6,792 bases of DNA from Armatimonadota bacterium (GCA_026392135.1 JAPLCR010000170.1:1-6792); one strand, 5' to 3'. Shown: positions 1 to 6,077, counted from the stretch's first letter. Notes: generated from the letters alone by a model not told the origin. A program made the numbers and translations.

Positions 1-471
1 CACGTCGAGGAGTTGAACAATGTCTTCCTTTATAATATAGACGACCTTCAGGCGGTAGTTGAGCAGGAGGGCAGTCAGCGAATAGCGGAGGCACAACGCG
101 CAGAGGTAATTGCACGCGACGAAACGGACAAGTTTATGACGTGGTATCGTTCTCGAACGGCGGTTCCAGTCATCTCCCAACTCAAAAGCCGGCTGGAGCA
201 GATTCGCCAGGATGACCTTGCCCTGCTACGTGCAAAGTTGCGCCATCTTCCCGAAAGAGAGTGGCAAGCCATTGAAACGGCAACGCTCGCAATGATGAAC
301 CATGTTGCACGGGAGCAAATTCTACGCTTGAAGCGGGAAACGGACAGAAGTGTGGAGAGCGAACCCTACAACCTTTTTACTGCGACCTGTGAGATATTTG
401 GGCTAGATGATGCCCTATCAGTTACAGTAAGCGACGATTCAGTGCTACCCGCCGAAAATGAGGTGAGTTGA
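1..471 (+). CDS. hemA: Glutamyl-tRNA reductase, C-terminal part (5' end outside window)
   Basis: The reading frame is open from base 1 (no start needed; the TTG at 13 is internal) and gives the last 156 residues of a protein that is usually 420-450 long. Residues 8-17 (VFLYNIDDLQ) match the conserved strand-helix junction after the NADPH domain. What follows is the long helical dimerisation domain, rich in charged residues, ending with the MMNHVAREQILRLK segment typical of the family C-terminus. The enzyme reduces glutamate on tRNA-Glu to glutamate-1-semialdehyde with NADPH in the cytoplasm, the first committed step of C5 tetrapyrrole synthesis. The catalytic cysteine and the NADPH-binding region lie upstream of the window. 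The stop codon overlaps the start of the next gene by one base (TGATG), so the two are probably co-translated. The family call is firm; whether the gene is intact cannot be judged. Confidence 0.93.
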   Translation, partial: HVEELNNVFLYNIDDLQAVVEQEGSQRIAEAQRAEVIARDETDKFMTWYRSRTAVPVISQLKSRLEQIRQDDLALLRAKLRHLPEREWQAIETATLAMMNHVAREQILRLKRETDRSVESEPYNLFTATCEIFGLDDALSVTVSDDSVLPAENEVS

Positions 472-1328
472 TGTTACCCACCCTCCTCACCGCCATCGCC
501 TTCACCTGCTATATTGCGTCCATGGCGTGCTATGGAGCTACTGCGTTTCTACTTGCTCCCTCCTCTCCCATTCTTGGTGAAAACGCTCTCCCCGTTCAAA
601 ACTTGGGACGTTTCGCCCGTCCGCTCCTTTTTCTGGGAGCGTTTATGCAGTTTTGGGCAATAGGTGCATGGTGCATGACAACACATCGTTCACCATTCGC
701 CAGCTCATTCGGAACCCTTTCTGTAACGGCGTGGACAATCGTATTGGCATTCGGTGTGCTGGAGCCGCGCAAGCGCCTTCCTGCCGTCGGTGCGATAGTA
801 GTCTCTACTGCCTGTCTGGTTCTGTTCGCCGCCCTGCTTCAAGCCAAACGTCCAATTGCCGAGACACCTATTCTCTTAGGAGAGCTGGTGAGCCTTCATG
901 TGATGACCACGCTTGCTAGTCTTGGAATTTTCGCAGTCTCCAGCATCTGTGCAATCTTCTACCTCATTCAAAACAGGCTACTTCGCCAACACCGCAAAAA
1001 CGCTCTTTTTCGTAGGCTCCCCCCTCTTGAAACTCTGGACAGGACAGCGTATCACGCAGCTGCCTACGCCCTTCCTCTGCTAACACTTGGGCTTATATTG
1101 GGGATACTCCGTACTTTTGATACCGCACTATCACAATCTACCAAAGTGTGGTTATTCGACCCTCACGCACTGACAGCAATGGTGGCATGGTTTTTCTATC
1201 TGTTCTATTTTGTGGCGCGTCTTGCACTGAACTGGCGGGGAGTGCGCCTACAGTATCTGCTCATCTTTGCCCTGTTGGTTACTCTCAGCGTCTACTTCAT
1301 GCCGACAGCGACACATCGCTTTAGTTGA
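471..1328 (+). CDS. hemX: CcsA/HemX-family cytochrome c assembly membrane protein
   Basis: This 285-residue, very hydrophobic protein has about eight membrane segments (near 2-27, 46-69, 83-98, 103-124, 140-167, 197-213, 233-254, 261-278). It matches the CcsA/HemX fold: a histidine in helix 5 (His143 in LVSLH), the conserved cytoplasmic loop LPPLETLDR (183-191), a helix of the form LPLLTLGLILGIL, and NWRG (254-257) near the end. The tryptophan-rich haem-handling motif of true CcsA/CcmC proteins is not present; where CcsA has WDPKE there is LFDPHA (228-233). Length and position directly after hemA favour HemX, a membrane protein reported in Bacillus subtilis to influence the amount of HemA, over a full haem exporter for cytochrome c. 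I chose ATG at 471, which overlaps the hemA stop and follows GAGGTGAG (460-467); a TTG at 468 is possible but sits against that site. Family call is secure, exact role is not. Confidence 0.82.
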   Translation: MLPTLLTAIAFTCYIASMACYGATAFLLAPSSPILGENALPVQNLGRFARPLLFLGAFMQFWAIGAWCMTTHRSPFASSFGTLSVTAWTIVLAFGVLEPRKRLPAVGAIVVSTACLVLFAALLQAKRPIAETPILLGELVSLHVMTTLASLGIFAVSSICAIFYLIQNRLLRQHRKNALFRRLPPLETLDRTAYHAAAYALPLLTLGLILGILRTFDTALSQSTKVWLFDPHALTAMVAWFFYLFYFVARLALNWRGVRLQYLLIFALLVTLSVYFMPTATHRFS

Positions 1329-1398
1329 CCCTTCACCCTCCCAATTCTGGACTTAGGGCTAACCGGTTCACTGCTAACCTATCTTTGGAGGCTCCACT

Positions 1399-2376
1399 GT
1401 GCGTTTACTACTTACCGCTCTATTGATCACCCTATTGCCCCTCCCTGCTCTCGCGCAGTCGTCCCTTTTTCAACTGCCTCCACCCAAAGATCCGGCAGAG
1501 GCGCGAAGGTTTACGTTCTACTCCTATGACCAGAGCCTACCACTCAGTGTAAAGCAGAAACTCAAGGACGAAAATGTGATTCGCTCCCGATATGCTATCT
1601 CGTTCGACAGCGTGCATGACCAGCGCGTTTACGGTATTCTCTCCCTGCCTAAAGAACACAAAGCCCCCTACCCTGCCATTATTTTGGTGCATGGTTCGGG
1701 AGGGCACAAAGAGACCTCCTATATCGTTTTTATTGCGGAAGCGTTGGTAAAAGCTGGCTTTGCGACGCTCTCTATCGACACACAGTATCACGGCGACAGG
1801 GCGCGTCCTGGGGTGAGCGGAGAGATACATATGCCCGACTCGTTTCGGATGCGGGATGGATGGGTACAGAGCGTAGTAGACTTGCGAAGGTGCGTAGACT
1901 ACCTACACTCTCGTCCCGACATTCAGAAAAACAAAATAGGTTATATGGGGTTTAGTCAGGGCGCAATGCTTGGGGCGGTGTTGGGGGGAGTAGAGGCACG
2001 CATTGCCTGCTTCTGCCTTGCAGTTCCGGGAGGCGGTCTACTGGATATCGTAAAAAATATCGACAAATATCCCGTAATAAAAGCCCACTGGCCCCTAAAA
2101 AAGACCCCCGAAACGATGAAAATAATCGAAGAGGTCGTAGACATCACCGACCCCATCTACTACGTTGGGCGCATTCTACCACGCCCATTGCTCATCATTG
2201 TTGCGAATCACGATGAGATTATCCCGCCAGAAGCGAGTAGAGCTTTACTAATCGCCGCAGGGGTGAATGAGCAGGAGAGCGTAATTCGCACAGAGTCGGG
2301 ACACGTCATTCCGCCCGTTGTCGTGTTTTCGCTCAGAACCTTTTTCAAGAAGCATCTCCGCGAACAGACACCGTAG
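1399..2376 (+). CDS. Secreted alpha/beta hydrolase (dienelactone hydrolase/acetyl esterase-like)
   Basis: This 325-residue protein starts with a clear signal peptide (MRLLLTALLITLLPLPALA, cleavage near residue 19-20), so it acts outside the cytoplasm. The alpha/beta hydrolase landmarks are in the right order: the oxyanion-hole loop VHGSGG (97-102), the nucleophile elbow GFSQG with Ser186, Asp272 in NHDEIIPP, and His302 in SGHVIPP, giving a plausible complete Ser-Asp-His triad. The strand YPAIILVHG and the LSIDTQYHGD segment (124-133) resemble the dienelactone hydrolase and acetyl xylan esterase groups. Substrate is unknown; a small ester or acetylated sugar is the usual guess. The GTG start is supported by GGAGG (1387-1391) seven bases upstream and by the signal peptide beginning there. 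It lies 70 bp after hemX and could share its transcript; an inverted-repeat terminator follows at 2541. Confidence 0.87.
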   Translation: MRLLLTALLITLLPLPALAQSSLFQLPPPKDPAEARRFTFYSYDQSLPLSVKQKLKDENVIRSRYAISFDSVHDQRVYGILSLPKEHKAPYPAIILVHGSGGHKETSYIVFIAEALVKAGFATLSIDTQYHGDRARPGVSGEIHMPDSFRMRDGWVQSVVDLRRCVDYLHSRPDIQKNKIGYMGFSQGAMLGAVLGGVEARIACFCLAVPGGGLLDIVKNIDKYPVIKAHWPLKKTPETMKIIEEVVDITDPIYYVGRILPRPLLIIVANHDEIIPPEASRALLIAAGVNEQESVIRTESGHVIPPVVVFSLRTFFKKHLREQTP

Positions 2377-2540
2377 CACACAAACTCGCCAACACACCTT
2401 ACCAAACGAACGTGGGTTAGGGCTACCTTGTATCTCAAAAACTCGGAAAGGGTACGGCGTGTTATCGTTGTAGCGGCAGGAAGGCTCCTCTCCATATTTT
2501 AATTAGCCTATCGCAGAGACTTGACCAACTTGATATGTAT

Positions 2541-2571
2541 AAACCCCTCTCCCGATTCGAGAGAGGGGTTT
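2541..2571. terminator. Bidirectional stem-loop terminator between hydrolase and ABC remnant
   Basis: AAACCCCTCTC (2541-2551) pairs perfectly with GAGAGGGGTTT (2561-2571) around a nine-base loop, and T runs flank it on both strands (TTTT at 2569-2572 on +, TTT on -). It lies between the hydrolase stop and the - strand stop of the ABC fragment at 2618, so it can end both converging transcripts. A second inverted repeat, CCTCAAA (2573-2579) with TTTGAGG (2593-2599), sits between it and the ABC fragment stop. Confidence 0.75.
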
Positions 2572-2617
2572 TCCTCAAAGCAGGTAAGGCGTTTTGAGGC
2601 ACACAGACTGGTATACG

Positions 2618-2869
2618 TTAGGCAATACCGATAATCTGACTCGACTGGCTCTGGGTATCCACAAGGTTGTAGAATATCCCCTTCTTCTCCATCAGCTCCG
2701 CATGACTGCCCATCTCCACGATTTCGCCCTTCTCCAAAACGATAAGGCGTGTCGCGTTGCGGAGAGTGCTGAGGCGGTGCGCGATAGCAAAGGTTGTACG
2801 CCCCTCTGTCAGGCGCATGACAGCCTCCTGAATCTGCTTCTCCGTCTCCACGTCCACTGAAGAGGTGGC
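2618..2869 (-). pseudogene. 3' remnant of an ABC exporter gene (copy A)
   Basis: The - strand frame encodes the last ~84 residues of an ABC exporter nucleotide-binding domain (MsbA/MdlB-type, membrane domain fused to ATPase). Visible pieces are the D-loop ATSSVD, the switch-histidine region TFAIAHRLST, and the usual tail RLIVLEKGEIVEMGSHAEL...GIFYNLV, ending at a TAA (2618-2620). The Walker A, signature and Walker B motifs and the whole membrane domain are missing. Similarity stops abruptly inside the Walker B/D-loop sequence: where DEATSSVD is expected, the frame reads PPATSSVD, which places the breakpoint at about 2869/2870. No proper start exists (only TTG at 2890), so this is a dead end of a once full gene of about 1.8 kb. 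The first 102 bases of its 3' end are nearly repeated at 4187-4288. Confidence 0.86.
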
Positions 2870-2942
2870 AGGAGGAATTGAGCGTATCAAAGAAGAATAA
2901 CGAGGATAACGCTATAGAGGGTCGTGATGGGGAAGAACGTAT

Positions 2943-3512
2943 ATGGCTGTTAACTACGTAGAAAAGATTAGACAATTCACGAGGCAAGAACTTATCGCCA
3001 TGCTGGATAAGCTTCTTGCGGGAGAGGCTATAGAGGAGTGGGCTTCGGGTAAAGCGTTTGAACACGTCATTCTCAGGGCTTTTGAGTTGGAAAGTGCCAC
3101 CGTCAAATGGCCCTATAGAGTGAAAGACCCTCTGGGAAAATCGCAACGCGATATGGAGCAGATAGATGGAGCCGTTTACCATGACGGCATGGCGTGTCTA
3201 ATAGAAGCCAAGGATGAGAGCGGTCATATTACTATTGAGCCTATCGCCAAGTTGCAATACCAACTATCCCGTCGTCCTGTAGGAGCGCTTGGCTTAATGT
3301 TCTCCATCAATGGCTTTACCGAGCCAGCCAAATTGCTTGCGTGCTTCGCCCACCCTATGAGGATTCTTTTGTGGGAAGGCAATGAGTTGCGCGTCTATAT
3401 TGAGAGAAGCGCAATGTGTAAAGCCCTGACGTTGAAGTACCGCCATGCAGTGGAACATAGCCAACCTGAATATAGCGCAGTGGATGAACTTGACGAGGAG
3501 GAACCCGTATGA
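2943..3512 (+). CDS. PD-(D/E)XK restriction endonuclease-like protein
   Basis: This 189-residue protein carries a compact PD-(D/E)XK nuclease core: Glu40 in the helix GKAFEHVILRAFELE, Asp75 in EQIDGAV, and the E-x-K motif Glu88-Ala-Lys90 (LIEAK), then the helix IAKLQYQLSRRP and strand GLMFSINGFTEPA, as in Mrr-like restriction endonucleases. All expected catalytic residues are present, so DNA cleavage is plausible. There is no added DNA-recognition, helicase or ATPase domain. From memory, similar small proteins occur in cyanobacteria, often annotated only as restriction endonuclease. The ATG at 2943 begins just before the conserved N-terminal helix; the only upstream purine run is GGGGAAG (2929-2935), a weak site. 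The stop overlaps the next start by four bases (ATGA), so the two products are probably made together and act together. The C-terminus is strongly acidic (DELDEEE). It lies in opposite orientation to the broken ABC genes on each side, which suggests arrival by insertion. Confidence 0.8.
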   Translation: MAVNYVEKIRQFTRQELIAMLDKLLAGEAIEEWASGKAFEHVILRAFELESATVKWPYRVKDPLGKSQRDMEQIDGAVYHDGMACLIEAKDESGHITIEPIAKLQYQLSRRPVGALGLMFSINGFTEPAKLLACFAHPMRILLWEGNELRVYIERSAMCKALTLKYRHAVEHSQPEYSAVDELDEEEPV

Positions 3513-4075
3513 ATAGATGCGTTGTGGTTACTGAGGGCGAGACAGACGCCCGAATCTTACGCCCTTTACTGAAACTTCCTTCTGACGACAATAGCGTGAA
3601 AGTGACCGTAGCTGGAGGCTGGTCTAGCGCGGAATCGCTCTCTCGCTCTATTCTGATGAATGGCAAGAAGGACGTTGTTCTGGTAGTTGATGCAGACGCC
3701 TCAGATGACGAGCGGTTCAAAGAGCGTGTAAATTTTCACAAGGAGAGGATGGAGGGTGTAGATACGCGAACGTCGAAGTGGCTCGTTGTCGTCGTCAAGC
3801 CAGAAATAGAAGTGCTATTTTTTCGGGATAGGGATACGCTAGAAGCCTTTGTCGGCAGGATTGTAACAGACGAAGAGTACTTTCGCGGGCAGTACGAACC
3901 AAGGCGGATACTTAAAGCCCTGCTTGGCGAGAAAAGCCTCGCCGATTTTGAAACGCGGCTTACCCCCCAAATCCTCGAATCTCTTCGCAATCAACCAGAG
4001 ATACAGATGGTCGTCAATTTCCTGAAACAGCAAGGCTATACTCCAGACACGCCACAAGTGGCGCACGTCGCTTGA
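3509..4075 (+). CDS. Small TOPRIM-domain protein, partner of the PD-(D/E)XK nuclease
   Basis: This 188-residue protein looks like a free-standing TOPRIM domain. It has the first acidic motif VVTEGETDARIL (Glu9, Asp13), the DxD motif VVLVVDADASDD (Asp61, Asp63) after a hydrophobic strand, and a further acidic strand KPEIEVLFF (Glu99, Glu101). TOPRIM domains bind Mg2+ and act in topoisomerases, primases, RNase M5 and the OLD-family and PARIS AriB nucleases. Here there is no ATPase domain and no topoisomerase part, and the C-terminal 80 residues are helical and unrecognised. Nuclease or nucleotidyl-transfer activity is therefore inferred, not shown. The start is well supported by GAGGAGG (3495-3501) seven bases before ATG, inside the 3' end of the upstream nuclease gene, with an ATGA overlap indicating translational coupling. 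A RNase M5-like maturase is an alternative, but the partner nuclease argues for DNA or phage-related work. Confidence 0.74.
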   Translation: MNRCVVVTEGETDARILRPLLKLPSDDNSVKVTVAGGWSSAESLSRSILMNGKKDVVLVVDADASDDERFKERVNFHKERMEGVDTRTSKWLVVVVKPEIEVLFFRDRDTLEAFVGRIVTDEEYFRGQYEPRRILKALLGEKSLADFETRLTPQILESLRNQPEIQMVVNFLKQQGYTPDTPQVAHVA

Positions 4076-4137
4076 CTCGCTTTTGAACCATCGTTTTGTT
4101 ACTTGCGTTTTGGGCGCGTCGATAGGCACTACAAAAA

Positions 4138-4172
4138 GGGAGGGGCTTGACCATAATGGTCAAGCCCCTCCC
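4138..4172. terminator. Perfect 16-bp stem-loop terminator between TOPRIM gene and ABC remnant B
   Basis: GGGAGGGGCTTGACCA (4138-4153) pairs without mismatch with TGGTCAAGCCCCTCCC (4157-4172) around a TAA loop. Read on the - strand it is followed at once by TTTTT (complement of 4133-4137), the form expected for the terminator of the - strand ABC gene whose stop lies at 4187, 15 bases upstream of it. On the + strand the tail is TTGCTTTCC, a weaker but usable T tract for the nuclease-TOPRIM transcript, which ends 62 bases earlier. Confidence 0.85.
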
Positions 4173-4186
4173 TTGCTTTCCTTGCG

Positions 4187-4288
4187 TTAGGCAATACCGA
4201 TAATCTGACTCGACTGGCTCTGGGTATCTACAAGGTTATAGAATATCCCCTTCTTCTCCATCAGCTCCGCGTGCGTTCCCATCTCCAC
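4187..4288 (-). pseudogene. 3' remnant of a second ABC exporter gene (copy B)
   Basis: The - strand codes for only the last ~33 residues of an ABC exporter ATPase domain (VEMGTHAELMEKKGIFYNLV to the end), closing at TAA (4187-4189). It aligns without gaps to copy A: bases 4185-4288 match 2616-2719 at an offset of 1569, with 98 of 104 identical by my count. The differences are two silent changes, a changed His codon and the Ser/Thr and Gly codons beside it, a pattern of drift under protein constraint. So the two ends probably come from related genes that were both functional before truncation. Similarity stops at 4288 (frame then reads into unrelated sequence), just upstream of the thioredoxin operon. 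Nothing of the ATP-binding motifs survives, so it cannot make a working protein. Confidence 0.83.
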
Positions 4289-4322
4289 AGAAATACTACA
4301 GAAAATACAAATGTACACTGGA

Positions 4323-4352
4323 TTGCCCCCCCCTGATTTGTGTTATTATACT
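4323..4352 (+). promoter_or_regulatory. Candidate sigma-70-type promoter for the thioredoxin operon
   Basis: TTGCCC (4323-4328) and TATACT (4347-4352) are separated by 18 bases, matching 4/6 and 5/6 of the usual -35 and -10 boxes. An overlapping alternative -10, TATAGT (4355-4360), is also present. The site lies about 65 bases before the first gene of the operon, in an AT-richer stretch right after the end of ABC remnant B. This rests on motif matching alone. Confidence 0.35.
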
Positions 4353-4416
4353 GATATAGTCTGTTGAAGTATGCTCTGTTCCTATACGGGGTGTTGGTGC
4401 GTTCAGAGGCGAAAAA

Positions 4417-4953
4417 ATGACTCAACGATATTGGCTCAAAATTAGCAGTGCTGTTTGGGTTCTCGCTTTGTTCGGTTGTCGCGTACAAAGCCCTAAAGAA
4501 AATGCTCAGGCATTGCCAGAGCCTAGCAATCTAACATGGGGAGCCATTATCACAGAAAAAGGTTCTCAAGAAGATGTTTCAAACGTCTTGCCAGAAGGCG
4601 GCGCGTTGCTGTTTCTCTGCACCTGCTCAAGCTGTCGCATCACTGTTCAGTCACTAGAGGCTTTGCTACCCGCGCAAACGAAACTGCGCCAGCGCATTAT
4701 GGGGCTAACAACTATGAATCCTGCCGACAACCACCGCTTTAGCCAAGAGACAAAGGCTAGTTTTCGTATCTGCACAGATTCGCTTAACAGTATGCGAGAA
4801 AAATACAAAGTATCTCAGTGTCCGCGTCTAATTTGCCTCTCCTTTAGCGGAGTTGTCGTGTTTGATAGTGGAGATTCTAGCCAACCCATACCAGTCGAAA
4901 ACATCAAGAAAGGCTTGAGCCTGTTCGGGAAGGCAGGGGATAGTATCCGATGA
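4417..4953 (+). CDS. Thioredoxin-fold lipoprotein with CxCxxC motif
   Basis: This 178-residue protein has a signal peptide ending in a lipobox (LFG-Cys21), so it is predicted to be lipid-anchored outside the cytoplasmic membrane. After a short linker comes a strand and active-site-like motif, LLFLCTCSSC, with Cys68, Cys70 and Cys73; Cys70-Ser-Ser-Cys73 fits the CxxC position of thioredoxin-like proteins. Near residue 135 the sequence YKVSQCPRLICLSFSGVVVF matches the thioredoxin cis-proline region followed by two strands, with the odd feature that Cys135 precedes the proline where Thr or Val is usual. Further cysteines are Cys119 and Cys140. It is probably a thiol-disulphide oxidoreductase or reductant carrier, but activity is inferred. 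The ATG is preceded by AGAGG (4405-4409) at seven bases. Its TGA overlaps the next ATG by four bases (ATGA). Confidence 0.75.
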   Translation: MTQRYWLKISSAVWVLALFGCRVQSPKENAQALPEPSNLTWGAIITEKGSQEDVSNVLPEGGALLFLCTCSSCRITVQSLEALLPAQTKLRQRIMGLTTMNPADNHRFSQETKASFRICTDSLNSMREKYKVSQCPRLICLSFSGVVVFDSGDSSQPIPVENIKKGLSLFGKAGDSIR

Positions 4954-5537
4954 AAGATCGTTTTTTTGTGTTTACATTTCTTTTTTTTCTGAGCGGCACC
5001 CTCTCCTTTGCGGGCAGTTTCGCCGCATATCCGCGCTATGTGTTTATTCCGTACCCCAAGACACCTCCTAACCGTGTCCCGGCACCTGTCGATCCGAGCA
5101 AGAATCCATTGGTTCATGCGGGAGAACGCCTGAAGAATCTGCCGATTAAACACTGGAACGGAGAAACCGTCGTTCTTGATTGGAAACAGAACCAAATCCT
5201 TCTCTTTGTGAGCGGTTGCGGAGCGTGTAGCAAGCCAACATTAGAAGAAGCAGAGCGAATAGCGCAACGCCTCCCCGCCAAAAGCATTGTGGTCGTTGTT
5301 ATTGGCACGGTTGCCGTTGCAAAGCCCGTTGCACCGCAGTTCCCTCACCTAGAGATGCGGGTAGATGAAGGAACACAAGTCGCAAACCGCCTTGGTATCC
5401 GCTACTTGCCTCAAGTGTTTCTTGTCGGAACGGGGGGCGTAGTGGAGTATGTACAGCCAGACAATCAAGATTGGTTGACTGCCCTACGCTACACGGCAAC
5501 CAGAATATCGAAAAGGAGCGTGAACCCTACTCCTTGA
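4950..5537 (+). CDS. Secreted thioredoxin-like (TlpA/redoxin-type) protein with CGAC motif
   Basis: The 195-residue product starts with a hydrophobic signal peptide or anchor (FFVFTFLFFLSGTLSFAGSFA, roughly residues 5-25), then a proline-rich linker (YPKTPPNRVPAPVDP, 35-49) that could span envelope space. The thioredoxin-like domain follows: GETVVLDWKQNQILLFVSGC with Cys90-Gly-Ala-Cys93 as the redox pair, the strand SIVVVVIG (112-119), the segment VANRLGIRYLP with cis-Pro154, and FLVGTGGVV as the final hairpin. This is the layout of TlpA/ResA-type extracytoplasmic thiol oxidoreductases, somewhat shortened. It is translationally coupled to the lipoprotein before it (ATGA at 4950-4953) and to the pseudopilin-like gene after it (TTGA at 5534-5537), so the three likely form one functional unit. 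Donor and target proteins are not known; the cysteine-rich peptide at the operon end is one candidate. Confidence 0.8.
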   Translation: MKDRFFVFTFLFFLSGTLSFAGSFAAYPRYVFIPYPKTPPNRVPAPVDPSKNPLVHAGERLKNLPIKHWNGETVVLDWKQNQILLFVSGCGACSKPTLEEAERIAQRLPAKSIVVVVIGTVAVAKPVAPQFPHLEMRVDEGTQVANRLGIRYLPQVFLVGTGGVVEYVQPDNQDWLTALRYTATRISKRSVNPTP

Positions 5538-6046
5538 AAAACAGACTAACATCTACAGCACTCTTGAGTGCGTTATTCGTTGTTGCGGGCATCTTTGGGT
5601 GGGCAGGGGCACTTTCTCGTTGGAAGCTCGTCCATCAGGCTCAAAGACGACAGGGAGAGTGTATGGAGCATCTGCGTGAAATTGGAAAGGCTCTCAATAG
5701 GTATCAGGCGGAGCATAACGGCAAACTGCCAGAAGGACCGCTCACGCTACTGGTTCCGAAATACTTGCCCGACAATAGCGTTTTTATCTGCTCGACAGTT
5801 CAGGAAAGAGGCGACCTCGCCAGTGTCTTTATGGCTAAAGGTGGGCTACCTTTTCACTACACACATCTCTATCTGGGGAGAGATTTCCCTGCCGCAGTGC
5901 AACTAAAGCAGGGGAAAGCACCCGTACTCGGTTGCACGTTTCATACATGGGAGGGGGCACGGGGGATTCAAAACCTCATCTTGCGAAAAGATGGGGAGGT
6001 AGATGCCGTAGACGCTTCACACGGACCAGACCTACTACTTTACTGA
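5534..6046 (+). CDS. Membrane-anchored pseudopilin-like protein (DUF1559-style)
   Basis: From TTG at 5534 the product has 170 residues. It has one N-terminal membrane helix (about 8-27), then an amphipathic helix and the segment CMEHLREIGKALNRYQAEHNGKLP (43-66), which resembles the LKQIGLALHNYHDTHGRFPP pattern of DUF1559/type II pseudopilin-like proteins. A C-terminal His137...Asp153-Gly154 echoes the H-x9-DG ending of that group, but with 15 residues between. The prepilin-peptidase site (G/A-F-T-L-x-E) is absent, so it is probably a membrane-anchored relative, not an assembled pilin. TTG 5534 is preferred because it overlaps the upstream stop (TTGA) and begins right before the membrane helix. 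An AAGGAG (5513-5518) lies 15 bases upstream, rather far; a TTG at 5471 would overlap the previous gene by 67 bases. Its role in this redox-gene operon is unknown. Confidence 0.68.
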   Translation: MKNRLTSTALLSALFVVAGIFGWAGALSRWKLVHQAQRRQGECMEHLREIGKALNRYQAEHNGKLPEGPLTLLVPKYLPDNSVFICSTVQERGDLASVFMAKGGLPFHYTHLYLGRDFPAAVQLKQGKAPVLGCTFHTWEGARGIQNLILRKDGEVDAVDASHGPDLLLY

Positions 6047-6077
6047 CCCAGTAGGGTCGAAACACAAGGAGAAAACC

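Noticed and set aside
653..919. An 88-codon + strand frame inside the HemX-like gene
   Set aside because: It lies wholly within the membrane protein gene in another frame; the cysteine/arginine-rich translation is typical of an out-of-frame reading.
2428..2502. A 24-codon frame starting at TTG in the gap after the hydrolase
   Set aside because: No ribosome binding site and no similarity; it is too short to support.
2878..2918. Possible promoter before the nuclease gene (TTGAGC at 2878 with GATAAC at 2905 or TATAGA at 2913)
   Set aside because: Each box matches only 4/6 and the spacers are 21 and 29 bases, outside the usual range, so there is no real support.
2508..3182. A 224-codon open frame on the - strand covering the ABC remnant and the start of the nuclease gene
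   Set aside because: It runs in a different frame from the recognisable ABC sequence and antisense to the nuclease; its translation is low-complexity and matches nothing familiar, so it is a shadow.
3839..4129. A 96-codon open frame on the - strand opposite the TOPRIM gene
   Set aside because: It is antisense to a well supported coding region with clear TOPRIM motifs, and has no recognisable features of its own.
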